Below are positions 43,238-54,009 of a stretch of DNA of 64,000 nt, piece after piece; position 1 is the first letter of the stretch; every line of letters starts with the position of its first letter. The DNA lies in assembly GCA_965207705.1 (NCBI GenBank), contig OZ242292.1, forward strand, positions 1,178,001-1,242,000, written 5' to 3'. The notes beneath the pieces were generated by a model. That model had not been told where the DNA came from. It saw only the letters and a program-made list of their open reading frames with translations, and made no database searches. This stretch comes from JAAOII01 sp965207705 (GTDB lineage: Bacteria; Pseudomonadota; Gammaproteobacteria; CBDBNL01; JAAOII01). Position numbers and translations under genes: made by a program.

Positions 43238-46200
43238 ATGATTAGCATTAATATCAACCCCAATATTATAATGACAGCACAAGTACAAAAAAGGGATAAA
43301 TTAAAGAAAGACGTTCAGGCGATTGGAGCCAAGCGTCTCAACAAACGAGAGCAGGAGCTATTCACTGATTTTATACATCACTATTTAGCTAACCCAGTCC
43401 CTGGCGATTCATCTAGCGCCAAGAAAGAAGAGTATTTTTCTGACATCTATTCTTTGTTTCAACACACCATGGCGACTCTCAAGAATAAAATCCACCTTAA
43501 GATATATAACCCGCCCGCCAAAAACCAAACATATATTGATTTGTCTTGCGACAATATGCCCTTTACAGTGTCATCTATGCTAAATGTCCTGTCCGCCAAA
43601 GGCATTTATATTTATTCTCAGCAGAATATTATTATTCCAGTCAGTCAAGAAAATGGCAAAATTGTTGCACTGAAAGGTACAAGTGGCAAGGTTATGATTA
43701 TGCGCTTCATCGTTGAGTTTTTATCCCCAGCCGAGGCGAAGGAGTTTTACAGCGCAATTTATAATTTATGCCTGCAAATTAAACAGGTTACTGGAAACTG
43801 GCAAGCCATGCAAGAACGAATTTTTGCTGTTACTCAAGAGTATCGTTATTTTAAAGGCAATAAACTTTCTGAGAAAGATGAACTTAAGATGCAGTTTCTT
43901 ACCTGGCTTACCACCAATAAATGCTTGTTTCTGGGATTTGGCAAATATAATGACAGCGCTCCAAGCAAAGATAACAGCCGCGGCAGTCAGAATAAACAAA
44001 ACGAGCAAAGTACTTTCATTGGTGATGGCTTGGGCTTATGCGATAAATCTATAAAGTATCCTGAACTTGAGGATATTATGAAGAAAGTGAAACCGCAAAT
44101 AGGCATAAATTTCTTTAAGTTGCCAATAGTGTCAATGATTCACCGTAAGGTTTATGCCCATGCCATATCTATAGGTGTCCAGCGCGGTTCAAAAATTGAG
44201 GAATATAGATTCCTATTGCTTTATGCTTTTGATTTCTTCAATGGTAGCTTGGAAGATATTCCCTATATTAGAGAAAGCTTCACAGAGCAGGTTGAAAGAT
44301 TCAACCTGCAGCCCAACACTTACAAGTGGCGCATGCTACGTTACTCTCTTGCGTGTTATCCCAGAGATGAACTGCTGCAAGTTCTTGAAGATGATATATT
44401 CAATCATATTACCGAAAGGATGATGGAAGCATTTTCTTCCACTTCGTTTCGTAGCATTGTTTATTATGATAAACATAAGCTCTTTGTTAATGCGGCAATT
44501 CTTTCGCCGCGCGAAGATTACGGCACTGAAGCGCGCCGCAAGTTTGAAAAGCTACTGCGTAGTCGTTTACGCACTGATGTAGGTGAGTTTAATGTATTAT
44601 TTTCTGAAGAGCGGCTGGCGCGGGTTTTCCTCACTTTCCCATTGACCAAACAATCCCCCAGCGAAATAGTTTCCGAAGAAGTTGAAGCCGAGATAGCTCA
44701 AATAGGAATAGGTTGGCGTTATCTTTTACGTTCGGCGCTTATGAAACGCTTTGGCGAGAATAAGGGGGTGCACTTATATAAGAAGTATGTGGATGTTTTT
44801 TCTCGCGCTTACCGCGACAACTTTGATGGTGCGCAGGCATCCGCAGACCTGGAACATGTCCTGGCGGTAGGCAGCGGTAAATTGGCGGTTCATGTTAATT
44901 TAATTATTGAAGAAACGCAATCCTATTATAGCTTTCGTCTGTTTGGGCACGCAACCGGTTTATCTTTATCCCGTTTAGTGCATATATTAGAAAACGCTGG
45001 AGCCGAGCCGATTACTTCCCGCCCCTATTTCTTTTCTCCAACAGGAGACATAAAACAGGAAGTTCGTCTTTTAGAGTTTCGTCTCACCATGGGGACGAAC
45101 GAAAAGATATGCCCGCATGTATTCAAACAGCCATTTGAAGAGACAATCGCTGCGGTGTATTGTGGTTTGGCAGAGAATGATAGTTTCAACCGTTTGGCAG
45201 TTAGAGCTGCTATTCCTAACAAAGACATCATGCTGTTACGCTCTTGGGCAAACTATTTAGCTCAGATTCAAGGCAGGTTTTCGCGTAGCTATATTGAAGA
45301 TACTTTATGTGAGTATTCTCATTGCGCCTTAGTTTTGGTGAATTTGTTCAAAGCAAAGTTCTCACCAGATAGTGATGCAACGGCAGCTGTATATCGTAAA
45401 CTAAGCAACGAGTTTAACCAGCATCTTGAAGAAGTGCCTTCGCTGGAGCAGGATCAGATTCTTAGATGGAGCAAAGAATTAATTAGCTCCATTAACCGCA
45501 CTAATTTTTACTTGGCTTCTAACAAGAAGGGAGCTTTATTAGATAGAAAAGAACTTGGCGTTAGGCATGAATTATCTGCTATGAACGCGCCTCCCTATTT
45601 ATCATTCAAGCTGCATCCCGCAAAACTTTCATTTTGTGAAGAACAGCAGCCGCAGTATGAAATATTTGTTTACTCGCCAGATTTTGAAGGGGTGCACCTG
45701 CGTAATGGTCCTGAGGCGCGCGGTGGTATAAGGTGGTCGGACAAACGTGCTGGCTATCGCAACGAAATATACCAGTTGGTAGAGGCGCAAATAATTAAAA
45801 ACGCCATCATAGTTCCAACAGGAGCTAAAGGTGGTTTTTATATTAAAAACCCTGATAAAAACTCGCAAGAAATATATTCTACTTTCATTAAGGCATTGCT
45901 GGAGTTAACTGATAATTACATAGCGGGCAAGGTGTCTATGGTTAAAGGGATTAGAGTTTACGATGACCCTGACCCTTATTTGGTGGTGGCGCCAGATAAA
46001 GGCACTGCAGATTTTTCTGATATTGCAAACGATATAGCAAAGGAACAAGGGTTCTGGCTGGACGATGCTTTTGCATCTAGCGGCTCATCCGGCTACAGCC
46101 ATAAGGATATGGGGATAACTGCGCGCGGGGCTTGGGAGTCCGTCAAACGCAACTTTGCCGAGCTGGGGATTGATGCAGATAAAGATGCTATTGAAGTTAT

Positions 46201-48208
46201 AGGGGTGGGGGACATGTCAGGAGATGTATTTGGTAATGGAATGCTGCTATCTTCTAACTTGCGTCTTATCTGCGCCTTCAACCATCGCAATATTTTCATA
46301 GACCCAGACCCAAACCCGCATGCCTCATTTCGTGAAAGGCAGCGCCTATTCAACACACCAGGTTCTACTTGGCAGGATTACAAAAGGTTGGCAATATCTC
46401 CAGGAGGAGATGTGTTTAGTCGCGCGGCAAAAAGCATTAAACTTAGCAACGCGATTAAAAAGAAATTTAAAATTAGAGAAGCATCAATCAGCCCTGCTAA
46501 ACTAATTAAACATATTCTTTCTTCGCAAGCAGACCTCCTGTGGTTAGGGGGTATAGGCACTTATATTAAAGACAGCAACGAATCCAATAATAATGTTGGT
46601 GATAAGTTAAATGATGGATTAAGAATTAATGGCAATGAACTTAAGGTTAAGGTGGTGGGCGAGGGCGCCAACCTTGGAGCAACTTTGCGGGGGCGGATTG
46701 AATTTGATAGGGCTGGTGGTAGAGTAGCCACGGATTCCAATGATAATAGTGGAGGGGTTCATTGTTCCGACCGAGAAGTTAATATTAAAATATTACTTTC
46801 TTTGCTGCAGGAAAAAGGCAAACTTACAGGAGACGTTAATAAAAAATCTCCTGCCGCAGACAAAGAGGGGGTAAACAAAGGGGCGGCGGCAAGCAAAGAG
46901 GCGGCGGCAAGCAAAGCGGCAGGCATAGAAGCAGGTGCAAGCAAGCAGGTATCTCCTCCACAAGATACGGACGCGGCGCGCCACCAACTATTAAAGAGCA
47001 TGACTTCCGCTGTATCAGAAGCGGTGTTAGAAGAAAACTTGGCGCAAAACCTGACATTAAGTTTAGAAAGATATCAAGCAAAAGAGTTATTCCCGCGTCA
47101 TCAGTTATTAATAACATCTTTAGACGTGGCAGATAAGATAGAGTTTTCTTTTGAAGAAAACCCTGGCTATCTAACTCGTCCGCAATTGTCAATTCTATTT
47201 GGTTTGTGTAAAACTAAACTTAAGCAAACCCTGGCAGAGCATGTTCTGATTAAAGACCCTCGTTTAGTTAAGCTACTATTTAATTACTTCCCGTCCAAGC
47301 TGGCAAATATGGCTGGCACTGATATAACCAAGCACTTCCTTGCCGAGCGTATTCTTGATGTGCAGGCAGTAAATTATATGGTGGATAACTTGGGGCTGGC
47401 TTTCTGGGCGGATATGACCAAAGAGGAGTTAGCTCAATTACCGGATTATGCTCAAACTTTCTTTGCTTTGGATGAGGTGTTTGGCTTTATTGAACTAAAT
47501 CAAAAGTTATCTCAGGTTGCAGCTTTTTATCCAAAGATTATTGCAGAATTATGCAAATGCCAAAGTGCTTATATAAGAGCGTTAAAATATGCAATGCAAC
47601 GTAAACTCTATAGCAAGGCAAATACTGATACGCTAAAAGCTGCAGTTAATAAGGTGAGGATATTTAAAACTCAAGTGCGTTCAGCCGAATATCTATCAAA
47701 GCATCCTACTGCTAAAAAACTATTTGCCCGAGCCAAAGAACACAAAGAACATGGCGTGGATGCAAATTTAATTGCTTCTTTTATTGCAGTCCTCAATGGA
47801 GTAAATATTCTGCTGGCAGCCGAAGTGTCAGTGAGGAGTAAAATAGATCCGCTGATGGTGGATAGCTTAGCGTCTATATTAGAGCAACATTTTGGCTTTG
47901 ATGAATTAATTAAAGCTGCGCAGAATATGGATGATAAAAACCGTTGGCACAGGATTACCATCAGCGAAATTACATTGGATATTTATGAGCAAGAACGTAG
48001 AATTTTATCTTCCCTTTTACCGTCTTTTGCCCCAAAACAAGAAGTAACCCAAGAAGCAGCCCAAGAAAAAATATTGGATAAATGGTCTAAACGGAACGCT
48101 ATAATATTGGCTTCATACACAGAGGCATTTACCTCCATTAACCCCGAAGCAGAATCTGATTTAGGATTGCTGCATTACCTGCTTAATCTTTTAAAGAAAA
48201 TCACCTAA
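43238..48208 (+). CDS. gdhB: Large NAD-specific glutamate dehydrogenase
   Basis: The 1656-residue protein belongs to the 170-180 kDa NAD-GDH family. The N-terminal regulatory region spans about 700 residues. The catalytic domain has GPEARGGIRWSD, VPTGAKGGF (catalytic lysine region), IGVGDMSGDVFGNGML and WLGGIGTYIKDSNE. It oxidises glutamate to 2-oxoglutarate. An Ala/Lys/Ser low-complexity insert (DNA 46846-46980, with AAASKEAAASKAAGIEAG) interrupts the C-terminal part and looks like a slipped repeat. ATG 43271 (MTAQVQKRD) is an alternative start to 43238; the first 11 codons have no conserved role I recognise. Confidence 0.94.
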   Translation: MISININPNIIMTAQVQKRDKLKKDVQAIGAKRLNKREQELFTDFIHHYLANPVPGDSSSAKKEEYFSDIYSLFQHTMATLKNKIHLKIYNPPAKNQTYIDLSCDNMPFTVSSMLNVLSAKGIYIYSQQNIIIPVSQENGKIVALKGTSGKVMIMRFIVEFLSPAEAKEFYSAIYNLCLQIKQVTGNWQAMQERIFAVTQEYRYFKGNKLSEKDELKMQFLTWLTTNKCLFLGFGKYNDSAPSKDNSRGSQNKQNEQSTFIGDGLGLCDKSIKYPELEDIMKKVKPQIGINFFKLPIVSMIHRKVYAHAISIGVQRGSKIEEYRFLLLYAFDFFNGSLEDIPYIRESFTEQVERFNLQPNTYKWRMLRYSLACYPRDELLQVLEDDIFNHITERMMEAFSSTSFRSIVYYDKHKLFVNAAILSPREDYGTEARRKFEKLLRSRLRTDVGEFNVLFSEERLARVFLTFPLTKQSPSEIVSEEVEAEIAQIGIGWRYLLRSALMKRFGENKGVHLYKKYVDVFSRAYRDNFDGAQASADLEHVLAVGSGKLAVHVNLIIEETQSYYSFRLFGHATGLSLSRLVHILENAGAEPITSRPYFFSPTGDIKQEVRLLEFRLTMGTNEKICPHVFKQPFEETIAAVYCGLAENDSFNRLAVRAAIPNKDIMLLRSWANYLAQIQGRFSRSYIEDTLCEYSHCALVLVNLFKAKFSPDSDATAAVYRKLSNEFNQHLEEVPSLEQDQILRWSKELISSINRTNFYLASNKKGALLDRKELGVRHELSAMNAPPYLSFKLHPAKLSFCEEQQPQYEIFVYSPDFEGVHLRNGPEARGGIRWSDKRAGYRNEIYQLVEAQIIKNAIIVPTGAKGGFYIKNPDKNSQEIYSTFIKALLELTDNYIAGKVSMVKGIRVYDDPDPYLVVAPDKGTADFSDIANDIAKEQGFWLDDAFASSGSSGYSHKDMGITARGAWESVKRNFAELGIDADKDAIEVIGVGDMSGDVFGNGMLLSSNLRLICAFNHRNIFIDPDPNPHASFRERQRLFNTPGSTWQDYKRLAISPGGDVFSRAAKSIKLSNAIKKKFKIREASISPAKLIKHILSSQADLLWLGGIGTYIKDSNESNNNVGDKLNDGLRINGNELKVKVVGEGANLGATLRGRIEFDRAGGRVATDSNDNSGGVHCSDREVNIKILLSLLQEKGKLTGDVNKKSPAADKEGVNKGAAASKEAAASKAAGIEAGASKQVSPPQDTDAARHQLLKSMTSAVSEAVLEENLAQNLTLSLERYQAKELFPRHQLLITSLDVADKIEFSFEENPGYLTRPQLSILFGLCKTKLKQTLAEHVLIKDPRLVKLLFNYFPSKLANMAGTDITKHFLAERILDVQAVNYMVDNLGLAFWADMTKEELAQLPDYAQTFFALDEVFGFIELNQKLSQVAAFYPKIIAELCKCQSAYIRALKYAMQRKLYSKANTDTLKAAVNKVRIFKTQVRSAEYLSKHPTAKKLFARAKEHKEHGVDANLIASFIAVLNGVNILLAAEVSVRSKIDPLMVDSLASILEQHFGFDELIKAAQNMDDKNRWHRITISEITLDIYEQERRILSSLLPSFAPKQEVTQEAAQEKILDKWSKRNAIILASYTEAFTSINPEAESDLGLLHYLLNLLKKIT

Positions 48209-48264
48209 CCGCTCATTCTATATTCGGCTGTATCCGACTTTGCGATTAGCTTGCGTGCTATTTT

Positions 48265-49458
48265 TTATATAGAATCAAACGCCTCTTCAAAATCAGCAAT
48301 TATATCATCCATATCTTCCAGCCCAACCGATACTCTAATAAGTCCGTCATCTATTCTCATAGCTGAACGTTGTTTTTCACTTAATGAGCTATGAGTTGTA
48401 GTGGCAGGGTGGGTAACTATAGTGCGAGTATCACCCAGATTGGCGGAAAGAGAACACATCTGTAAAGCATCAAGAATTGACATCGCCTGTTTGCGAAGTT
48501 TTGCATTATCTTTTGCGCTAGATTTAATTGAAAAGCTCAGTGTGCCGCCGCCACCACTCATCTGCTGCCGCGCTAAATCATATTGTGGAAAGCTCTCTAA
48601 GAAAGGATAATGAACCTTGGACACCTTAGGATGCTGCTCTAAATAGCGGGCAAAGATTAAGGCATTGTCGCTGTGTTTTTGCACCCGCAAACCCAGGTGT
48701 TCTAAACTCTTACTCAGAACCCAAGCATTAAAAGGCGATATAGCTGCACCAGCATGACGCAGCATGAATTCCAATGGCTCCATCATAGCCCTGCTGCCAG
48801 CAACTACTCCGCCAAGGCAACGTCCTTGTCCATCAATATACTTGGTTGCCGAATGCATTACCAAATCGGCGCCTAAAGGAATAGGGGTTTGCAAGAAAGG
48901 CGTGGCATAAGCATTATCCACCATTAGAATTATCTTCTTGGCGCGACAGATTTTGGCAAGCCCTGATATATCTATAATTTCCAAAGTGGGATTAGCAGGA
49001 GTTTCAATAATGCACATTGCCACATCATCAGTAAGCGTCTTCTGCCAAGTATCTAACGTAGCGCCATTATCCACAAAGGTTGCGTTCATACCCCACTTAG
49101 GTATCATCTTGGTAAGAATTTGCACGGTAGAACCAAATAAACAACGTGATGCTACAATTTTATCGCCACTTTTACAATGAGACATTATTGCAGTGAATAT
49201 TGCTGCCATTCCAGTGGCAAAGCAAACTCCGTGTTCTGCTTCTTCTAGTAGGGCAATCTTGGTGGCAAACTCCGAAGTATTAGGGTTGCTATACCTGCCA
49301 TAGTTATTACCTTCCATCTCGCCAGCAAAAAGCGCCCGACCATGCTCAGCATTGTCAAACACATAACTGGACGTTAAGTATATAGGAACCGAGTGCTCCC
49401 TTTGTTCGCTGCGCTCAAGTTGGCAACGAATTGCCTGAGTTTGTTTCTTGTAAGTCAT
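48265..49458 (-). CDS. metZ: O-succinylhomoserine sulfhydrylase / trans-sulfuration enzyme
   Basis: The 397-residue PLP enzyme has PIYLTSSYVFDNAEHG, YGRYSNPNTSEFATKIALLE, the cofactor region FATGMAAIFTAI, and the PLP lysine in LVMHSATKYIDGQGRCLGG. The late HPATTTHSSLSEKQR and LIRVSVGLEDMDDI motifs also match the Cys/Met metabolism PLP family. VMHSATKYIDGQGRCLGGVV is closest to MetZ, which condenses O-succinylhomoserine with sulfide to homocysteine. Cystathionine gamma-synthase (MetB) cannot be excluded from sequence alone. It is followed downstream (minus strand) by nothing obvious; GDH converges on it. Confidence 0.88.
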   Translation of the reverse strand: MTYKKQTQAIRCQLERSEQREHSVPIYLTSSYVFDNAEHGRALFAGEMEGNNYGRYSNPNTSEFATKIALLEEAEHGVCFATGMAAIFTAIMSHCKSGDKIVASRCLFGSTVQILTKMIPKWGMNATFVDNGATLDTWQKTLTDDVAMCIIETPANPTLEIIDISGLAKICRAKKIILMVDNAYATPFLQTPIPLGADLVMHSATKYIDGQGRCLGGVVAGSRAMMEPLEFMLRHAGAAISPFNAWVLSKSLEHLGLRVQKHSDNALIFARYLEQHPKVSKVHYPFLESFPQYDLARQQMSGGGGTLSFSIKSSAKDNAKLRKQAMSILDALQMCSLSANLGDTRTIVTHPATTTHSSLSEKQRSAMRIDDGLIRVSVGLEDMDDIIADFEEAFDSI

Positions 49459-49505
49459 AAATCTTTTTCCTCCTGTTTTTATTATACAGGGATATATTCT
49501 AATTC

Positions 49506-50945
49506 TTACTTGTGCTTGCGTTGGTAACCCTTTATGTTCTTTTGTGGGCTTCTAGTGATTGCCAAGTTTGCTGCGGGAATATTTTCTGTTATCACCGAAC
49601 CAGCGCCGACAATTGCATTTTTGCCAACTGTTACTGGGGCAACCAATGCGGTGTTAGAGCCAATAAAAGCTCCGTCCTTAATTGTGGTTGAGTGTTTATT
49701 CTTTCCATCATAGTTACAGGTGATGGTGCCAGCCCCCATATTCACTCCCTTGCCTATTTGCGAATCTCCAATATAACTAAGATGATTCGCCTTAGAGCCC
49801 TTGCCCATTTTAGAATTCTTCACTTCAATAAAATTACCTAACATCGCCTCATCCTCAAGAATGCTTTGTGGTCTTAAGCGAGCATAAGGTCCCAAGATGC
49901 ATTGCTTGCCTATGCGACTATCCTGAATATGACAAAAGTCCTTCACTTCACTGCCATCCTCTATGATAGAAGAGGTTATGTTGCAATGGTTGCCAATAGT
50001 AACATCATTGCCAATTTTAACATCACCGCTAAAAATAACATTAACTCCTATGCGCACGTTGCGTCCAACTTTAATATCACCGCATATATCAGCCCGTTTT
50101 GGGTCGCGAAAATAAACACCGCGTTTTGCCAGCTCGCCAACACGCCGCAACTGTAGCACTCTTTCCAGATGAGCAAGCTGCAGCATATCATTAGCCCCTA
50201 AGAATTCGCTGGTATCTTTGGTGGTTAGGGTCTTGATAGGGTGTTCTTCATTGTGCGCCATGTGCATTAAATCTGTCAGCAAGTATTCTTGTTGTTTGTT
50301 GGCGGGCTTTTGCGCCATTAATTTCCGCAGCCATTTTTTCATAGATACCGCCGGCGCCGCCATTATTCCAGTATTTACTTCTTTAATTTTACGTTGCGTT
50401 GAATTGCAATCTTTTTCTTCCATAATTGCAATAGGATTGCCAACAGGGTTGCGGATGATTCGTCCGTAACCAGTGGGATTTTCCATTAAAGCGGTAAGCC
50501 ATACGGCGCAGTTGCCGCTATTGGTTTTAGTCGTCCGCTGTTTGCTTCGTTTAGAAGATGAGGCATCACTGCTCAGTCCCTGTGCTGCGTTTATCATGTG
50601 GACGATAGTAGATTTTTGCAGTAAAGGCACATCGCCGTAAAGGACTACTACTATGCAATCGTGTGAGACGGCGCGAATTGCCTGAGCCACAGCATGGCCT
50701 GTTCCCAGCTGCTGCTGTTGAGTAATCTTTCTGACAGGAATGTGCAACGATTCATTTAGAGCATCTTCTACCTGAGGACTGCCGTTGCCAATTACTAAAT
50801 TAATGTTGCTGTGTTTAATTGTGGCAACCTGTTTGATAATATGGAAGAGCATGGGTTCACCGCCTAAGGGCAAGAGAACCTTAGGTACATCTGTTGCCAT
50901 TCTTTTACCTTTGCCAGCCGCTAAGATGATAAATTCGTTTTTCAT
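49506..50945 (-). CDS. glmU: Bifunctional UDP-GlcNAc pyrophosphorylase / GlcN-1-P acetyltransferase
   Basis: The 479-residue protein has the N-terminal uridylyltransferase domain (IILAAGKGKRMATDVPKVL, QQQQLGTGHAVAQAI, VLYGDVPLL). The C-terminal left-handed beta-helix is built of hexapeptides (VRIGVNVIFSGDVKIGND, LRPQSILEDEAMLGNFIEVKNS, NHLSYIGDSQIG, GAGTITCNYDG). It makes UDP-GlcNAc for peptidoglycan and LPS. A Ser/Lys-rich insert (SSDASSSKRSKQRTTKTNSG) near residue 135 is unusual for the family. It lies 44 bp downstream of the ileS end on the same strand. Confidence 0.96.
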   Translation of the reverse strand: MKNEFIILAAGKGKRMATDVPKVLLPLGGEPMLFHIIKQVATIKHSNINLVIGNGSPQVEDALNESLHIPVRKITQQQQLGTGHAVAQAIRAVSHDCIVVVLYGDVPLLQKSTIVHMINAAQGLSSDASSSKRSKQRTTKTNSGNCAVWLTALMENPTGYGRIIRNPVGNPIAIMEEKDCNSTQRKIKEVNTGIMAAPAVSMKKWLRKLMAQKPANKQQEYLLTDLMHMAHNEEHPIKTLTTKDTSEFLGANDMLQLAHLERVLQLRRVGELAKRGVYFRDPKRADICGDIKVGRNVRIGVNVIFSGDVKIGNDVTIGNHCNITSSIIEDGSEVKDFCHIQDSRIGKQCILGPYARLRPQSILEDEAMLGNFIEVKNSKMGKGSKANHLSYIGDSQIGKGVNMGAGTITCNYDGKNKHSTTIKDGAFIGSNTALVAPVTVGKNAIVGAGSVITENIPAANLAITRSPQKNIKGYQRKHK

Positions 50946-50989
50946 TTATAGATTATACCTTATGGGTTATAAATTTAAAAGCTTCCGAC

Positions 50990-53910
50990 CTAACCGTGAA
51001 GGCGGGTTTCGCCTGGAGCGCTTAGATTGGTTACACAACGGCTGCAAATATCTGGGTGGGACGCATCCTTGCCAACATCCTCAGAGCGATGCCAACAACG
51101 CGCGCATTTAACCGCTGCGGACGGGCGAGATGATAGCAGCAATCCAGGCAGAGAGGTTTCTAATGCATCAGAGGGAGCATCTGCTTTAGGTTTGAGTTGC
51201 GCCGCCGAAGTAATAAAAAAGAATTTCAGTTCATCCCCCAATTTGTCAATGATAAGACGCAATTCATCATCGCAATAAAGCGTAACCTCTGCCTCTAAAG
51301 AAGAACCTATAACATCAGCGCTACGTTGTTCCTCCATTAAGCGATTGATCTGCTCTTTCACATTAAATATAGTCGCCCACTCTTCGTGTCCAAGCGCAGA
51401 ACTAACAGAAGCTAAATCAAACAAGCCATCATACCATTCTGCAGTTAGAACGGACGCATCCCTTTTGCCAGGCATCCCGGGCATCCCAGGCATATAGCCC
51501 CACACTTCCTCAGCAGTAAAACTGGTGATGGGAGCAAGCCAACGCACCAGTGCTTCTAATGTATGAAAAATTGCGCTTTGCGCCGAGCGGCGCGCTTCAC
51601 TCTCTTTATGCATGGTATATTGGCGGTCTTTGATAATATCTAAATAAAAGCCACCGAGCTCGCGCACGCAAAAGTGATGAATTTTACGACAGGCGGCAGG
51701 ATAACGATAGTTAGTGTAATCATCTCTCAACTCCTCTTGGAGTTGCAAGGTTCTATCCACCACCCATTGGTCAAGAGATAACATTTTGCTCGGCGTTATC
51801 AGATGCCGACTTGTATCAAAGTCATGCAAATTGGCAAGCAAGAAACGTAGAGTATTGCGTACCTTGCGATAGATGTCACTAGTTGAGGCAAGTATATCTT
51901 GTGATATGACCATCTCATTGGTATAGTCGGATGATATCACCCACCAACGTAAAACATCAGCGCCGAGGCGGTTTATTACCTCACTTGGTTCAATTATGTT
52001 GCCGAGCGATTTGGACATCTTATGCCCTTGACTATCAACGGTAAAACCATGGGTTAGCACTTCTCTATATGGCGCCTTTTCATCCATTGCCACTCCGCAT
52101 AAGATGGATGACTGAAACCAGCCGCGATGTTGGTCGGACCCTTCCAAGTACATGGCAGCAGGGTAGTCCAACTCAGGGCGCTGGCGCAACACCGAAAAAT
52201 GAGTGCTGCCAGAATCAAACCATACATCCAATATATGCTGGACTTTACTGTACTCGTCAGCTTCATCGCCCAACAGGTCGCGCGCTTCAAGGTGATGCCA
52301 TGCATCCACACCTTCTTTTTCAATTAGTTTGGCAATATCTTCTATCAGCTCGGCAGTGCGAGGATGCGGTTCTTTACTTTCTTTATGCACAAAAAACGGA
52401 ATAGGAACTCCCCAATGTCGTTGGCGAGATATGCACCAATCGGGGCGATTAGTCATCATACCTTCTATACGCCCTTGTCCCCATTCTGGCGTCCAGCGAA
52501 TGTCAGGGGTTTCTTTGAGAACCTTGCCTATAAGGTCCTGCTTTGTCATGCTTATGAACCATTGAGTAGTAGCGCGATAGATGGTTGGAGTTTTATGCCG
52601 CCAACAATGTGGATACTGATGTTGGTAATCCTCGCTATGAATCAAGCAACCGCTCTCTTTGATTAAACTAATCAGTTTATCTTCGTCCTTGAATATATGC
52701 ATGCCTCCTACCAGAGGGGTCTCGCTGGCATACTTGCCATAGTCATTTACTGGGTTATCAAGTTCCAACCCGTGTTTCTTACCCATGAAAAAATCATCCA
52801 ATCCGTAAGCTGGCGCTGAATGGACAAGTCCGCTGCCGCTTTCAACATTGACATAATCTCCAACTGTAACTAAAGAGTCGCGCTCGTAATATGGATGGCG
52901 CAGCACCAGCCCTTGTAATTTATTGCCAGTTATTGTTGCTAAGATACCTTTGTTGGGCATGGAATATTTTTTAAGTAAATCATCCACCAATTCTTTCGCC
53001 AGTAATAAACGGAGAGGTTCGTTTCCTTCCTCACGCTCGCTTTGAACTAAGCAATATTCCAAATCAGGGTTCAGGGTTACTGCGCGATTAGCCGCGATAG
53101 TCCATGGGGTGGTGGTCCAGATGACGAACATGACTTTTCCTTGCCCCTGTCCTTGTCCTTGCCCTTGTTTTTGCCCTTGCCCTTGCCCTTTTTTTCCCCC
53201 GTATCTTGCTCGCTTACTCTTTTGAAAAACTCCGCTTCATCTTCAGGCGGCAGGGGGAAACCAACACTTATGCCAGCTGAGGTTTTATCTTTATACTCCA
53301 CTTCGGCTTCTGCCAAAGCTGATTGGCAATGCAAACACCATTGCACGGGTTTATAGCCCTGCTCAATATGTCCATTGTTATAGATGACGCCAAGCGAGCG
53401 GATGATATCTGCTTCCACTTTATAATCCATAGTTATGTATGGATTATCCCAGTCGCCAATTACTCCCATCCGTTTAAACTCTGTGCGTTGAATATCCAGC
53501 CAATTCTTGGCATAGTCGCGACATTCTTGCCGAAACTTTTGCGCCTGTTCAGCATCTTTAGGACGCCCTAATTTCTTCTCAACATTAACTTCTATCGGCA
53601 AGCCATGACAATCCCACCCTGGCACATAAGGGCTATCATAGCCACACAAGGAAAAACACTTAACAATTACATCTTTGAGAATTTTATTTACAGCATGCCC
53701 TAAATGCAGACGCCCATTAGCGTAGGGAGGACCATCATGCAGCACCCATTTCTCGCGTCCGCTACGGGCGGCGCGAATGTTCTTATATATGTCGTTTTCT
53801 TGCCATTTAGCAAGAATCTGCGGTTCACGTTGCGGCAGATTCCCCTTCATCGGAAAATCTGTTGCTGGCAGGTTCAGTGTGGGACGATAATCTTGGTTCG
53901 TTGATGTCAT
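50990..53910 (-). CDS. ileS: Isoleucyl-tRNA synthetase, needs a -1 frameshift at A AAA AAG
   Basis: Two overlapping minus-strand frames together make a complete IleRS. The first has HLGH (YANGRLHLGHAVNKILKD) and runs to a stop at 53077. The second carries the editing-domain start FVIWTTTPWTIAANRAV, KMSKS (GHKMSKSLGN) and the C-terminal zinc finger (CARCWHR...CSRC). The frames join in a Lys/Gly repeat insert of about 20 residues between DKTSAGISVGF and WTTTPWT that other IleRS lack. A -1 shift on the A AAA AAG at 53194-53188 fuses them into 973 residues. Start MTSTNQDYRPTLNLP (53910) matches the family better than the upstream Met at 53931. A second small repeat (MPGMPGMPGK) is near 51480. Confidence 0.9.
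53188..53194 (-). promoter_or_regulatory. Slippery heptamer A AAA AAG in ileS
   Basis: In the upstream ileS frame the codons are GAA AAA AAG GGC. Slipping back one base gives GGG CAA, in frame with the downstream IleRS half. This is the dnaX-type heptamer. G-rich sequence (GGGGG) is immediately upstream; no obvious downstream stem-loop was identified. Confidence 0.6.
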
Positions 53911-54009
53911 TACAAAATTATAGAATATCACCCATAATTTTGCAAGGAATTGGCAGAATATTTTATGCTTTAAATAGAAACGGCACGAATGTTGATGCTT
54001 GAATTAACG

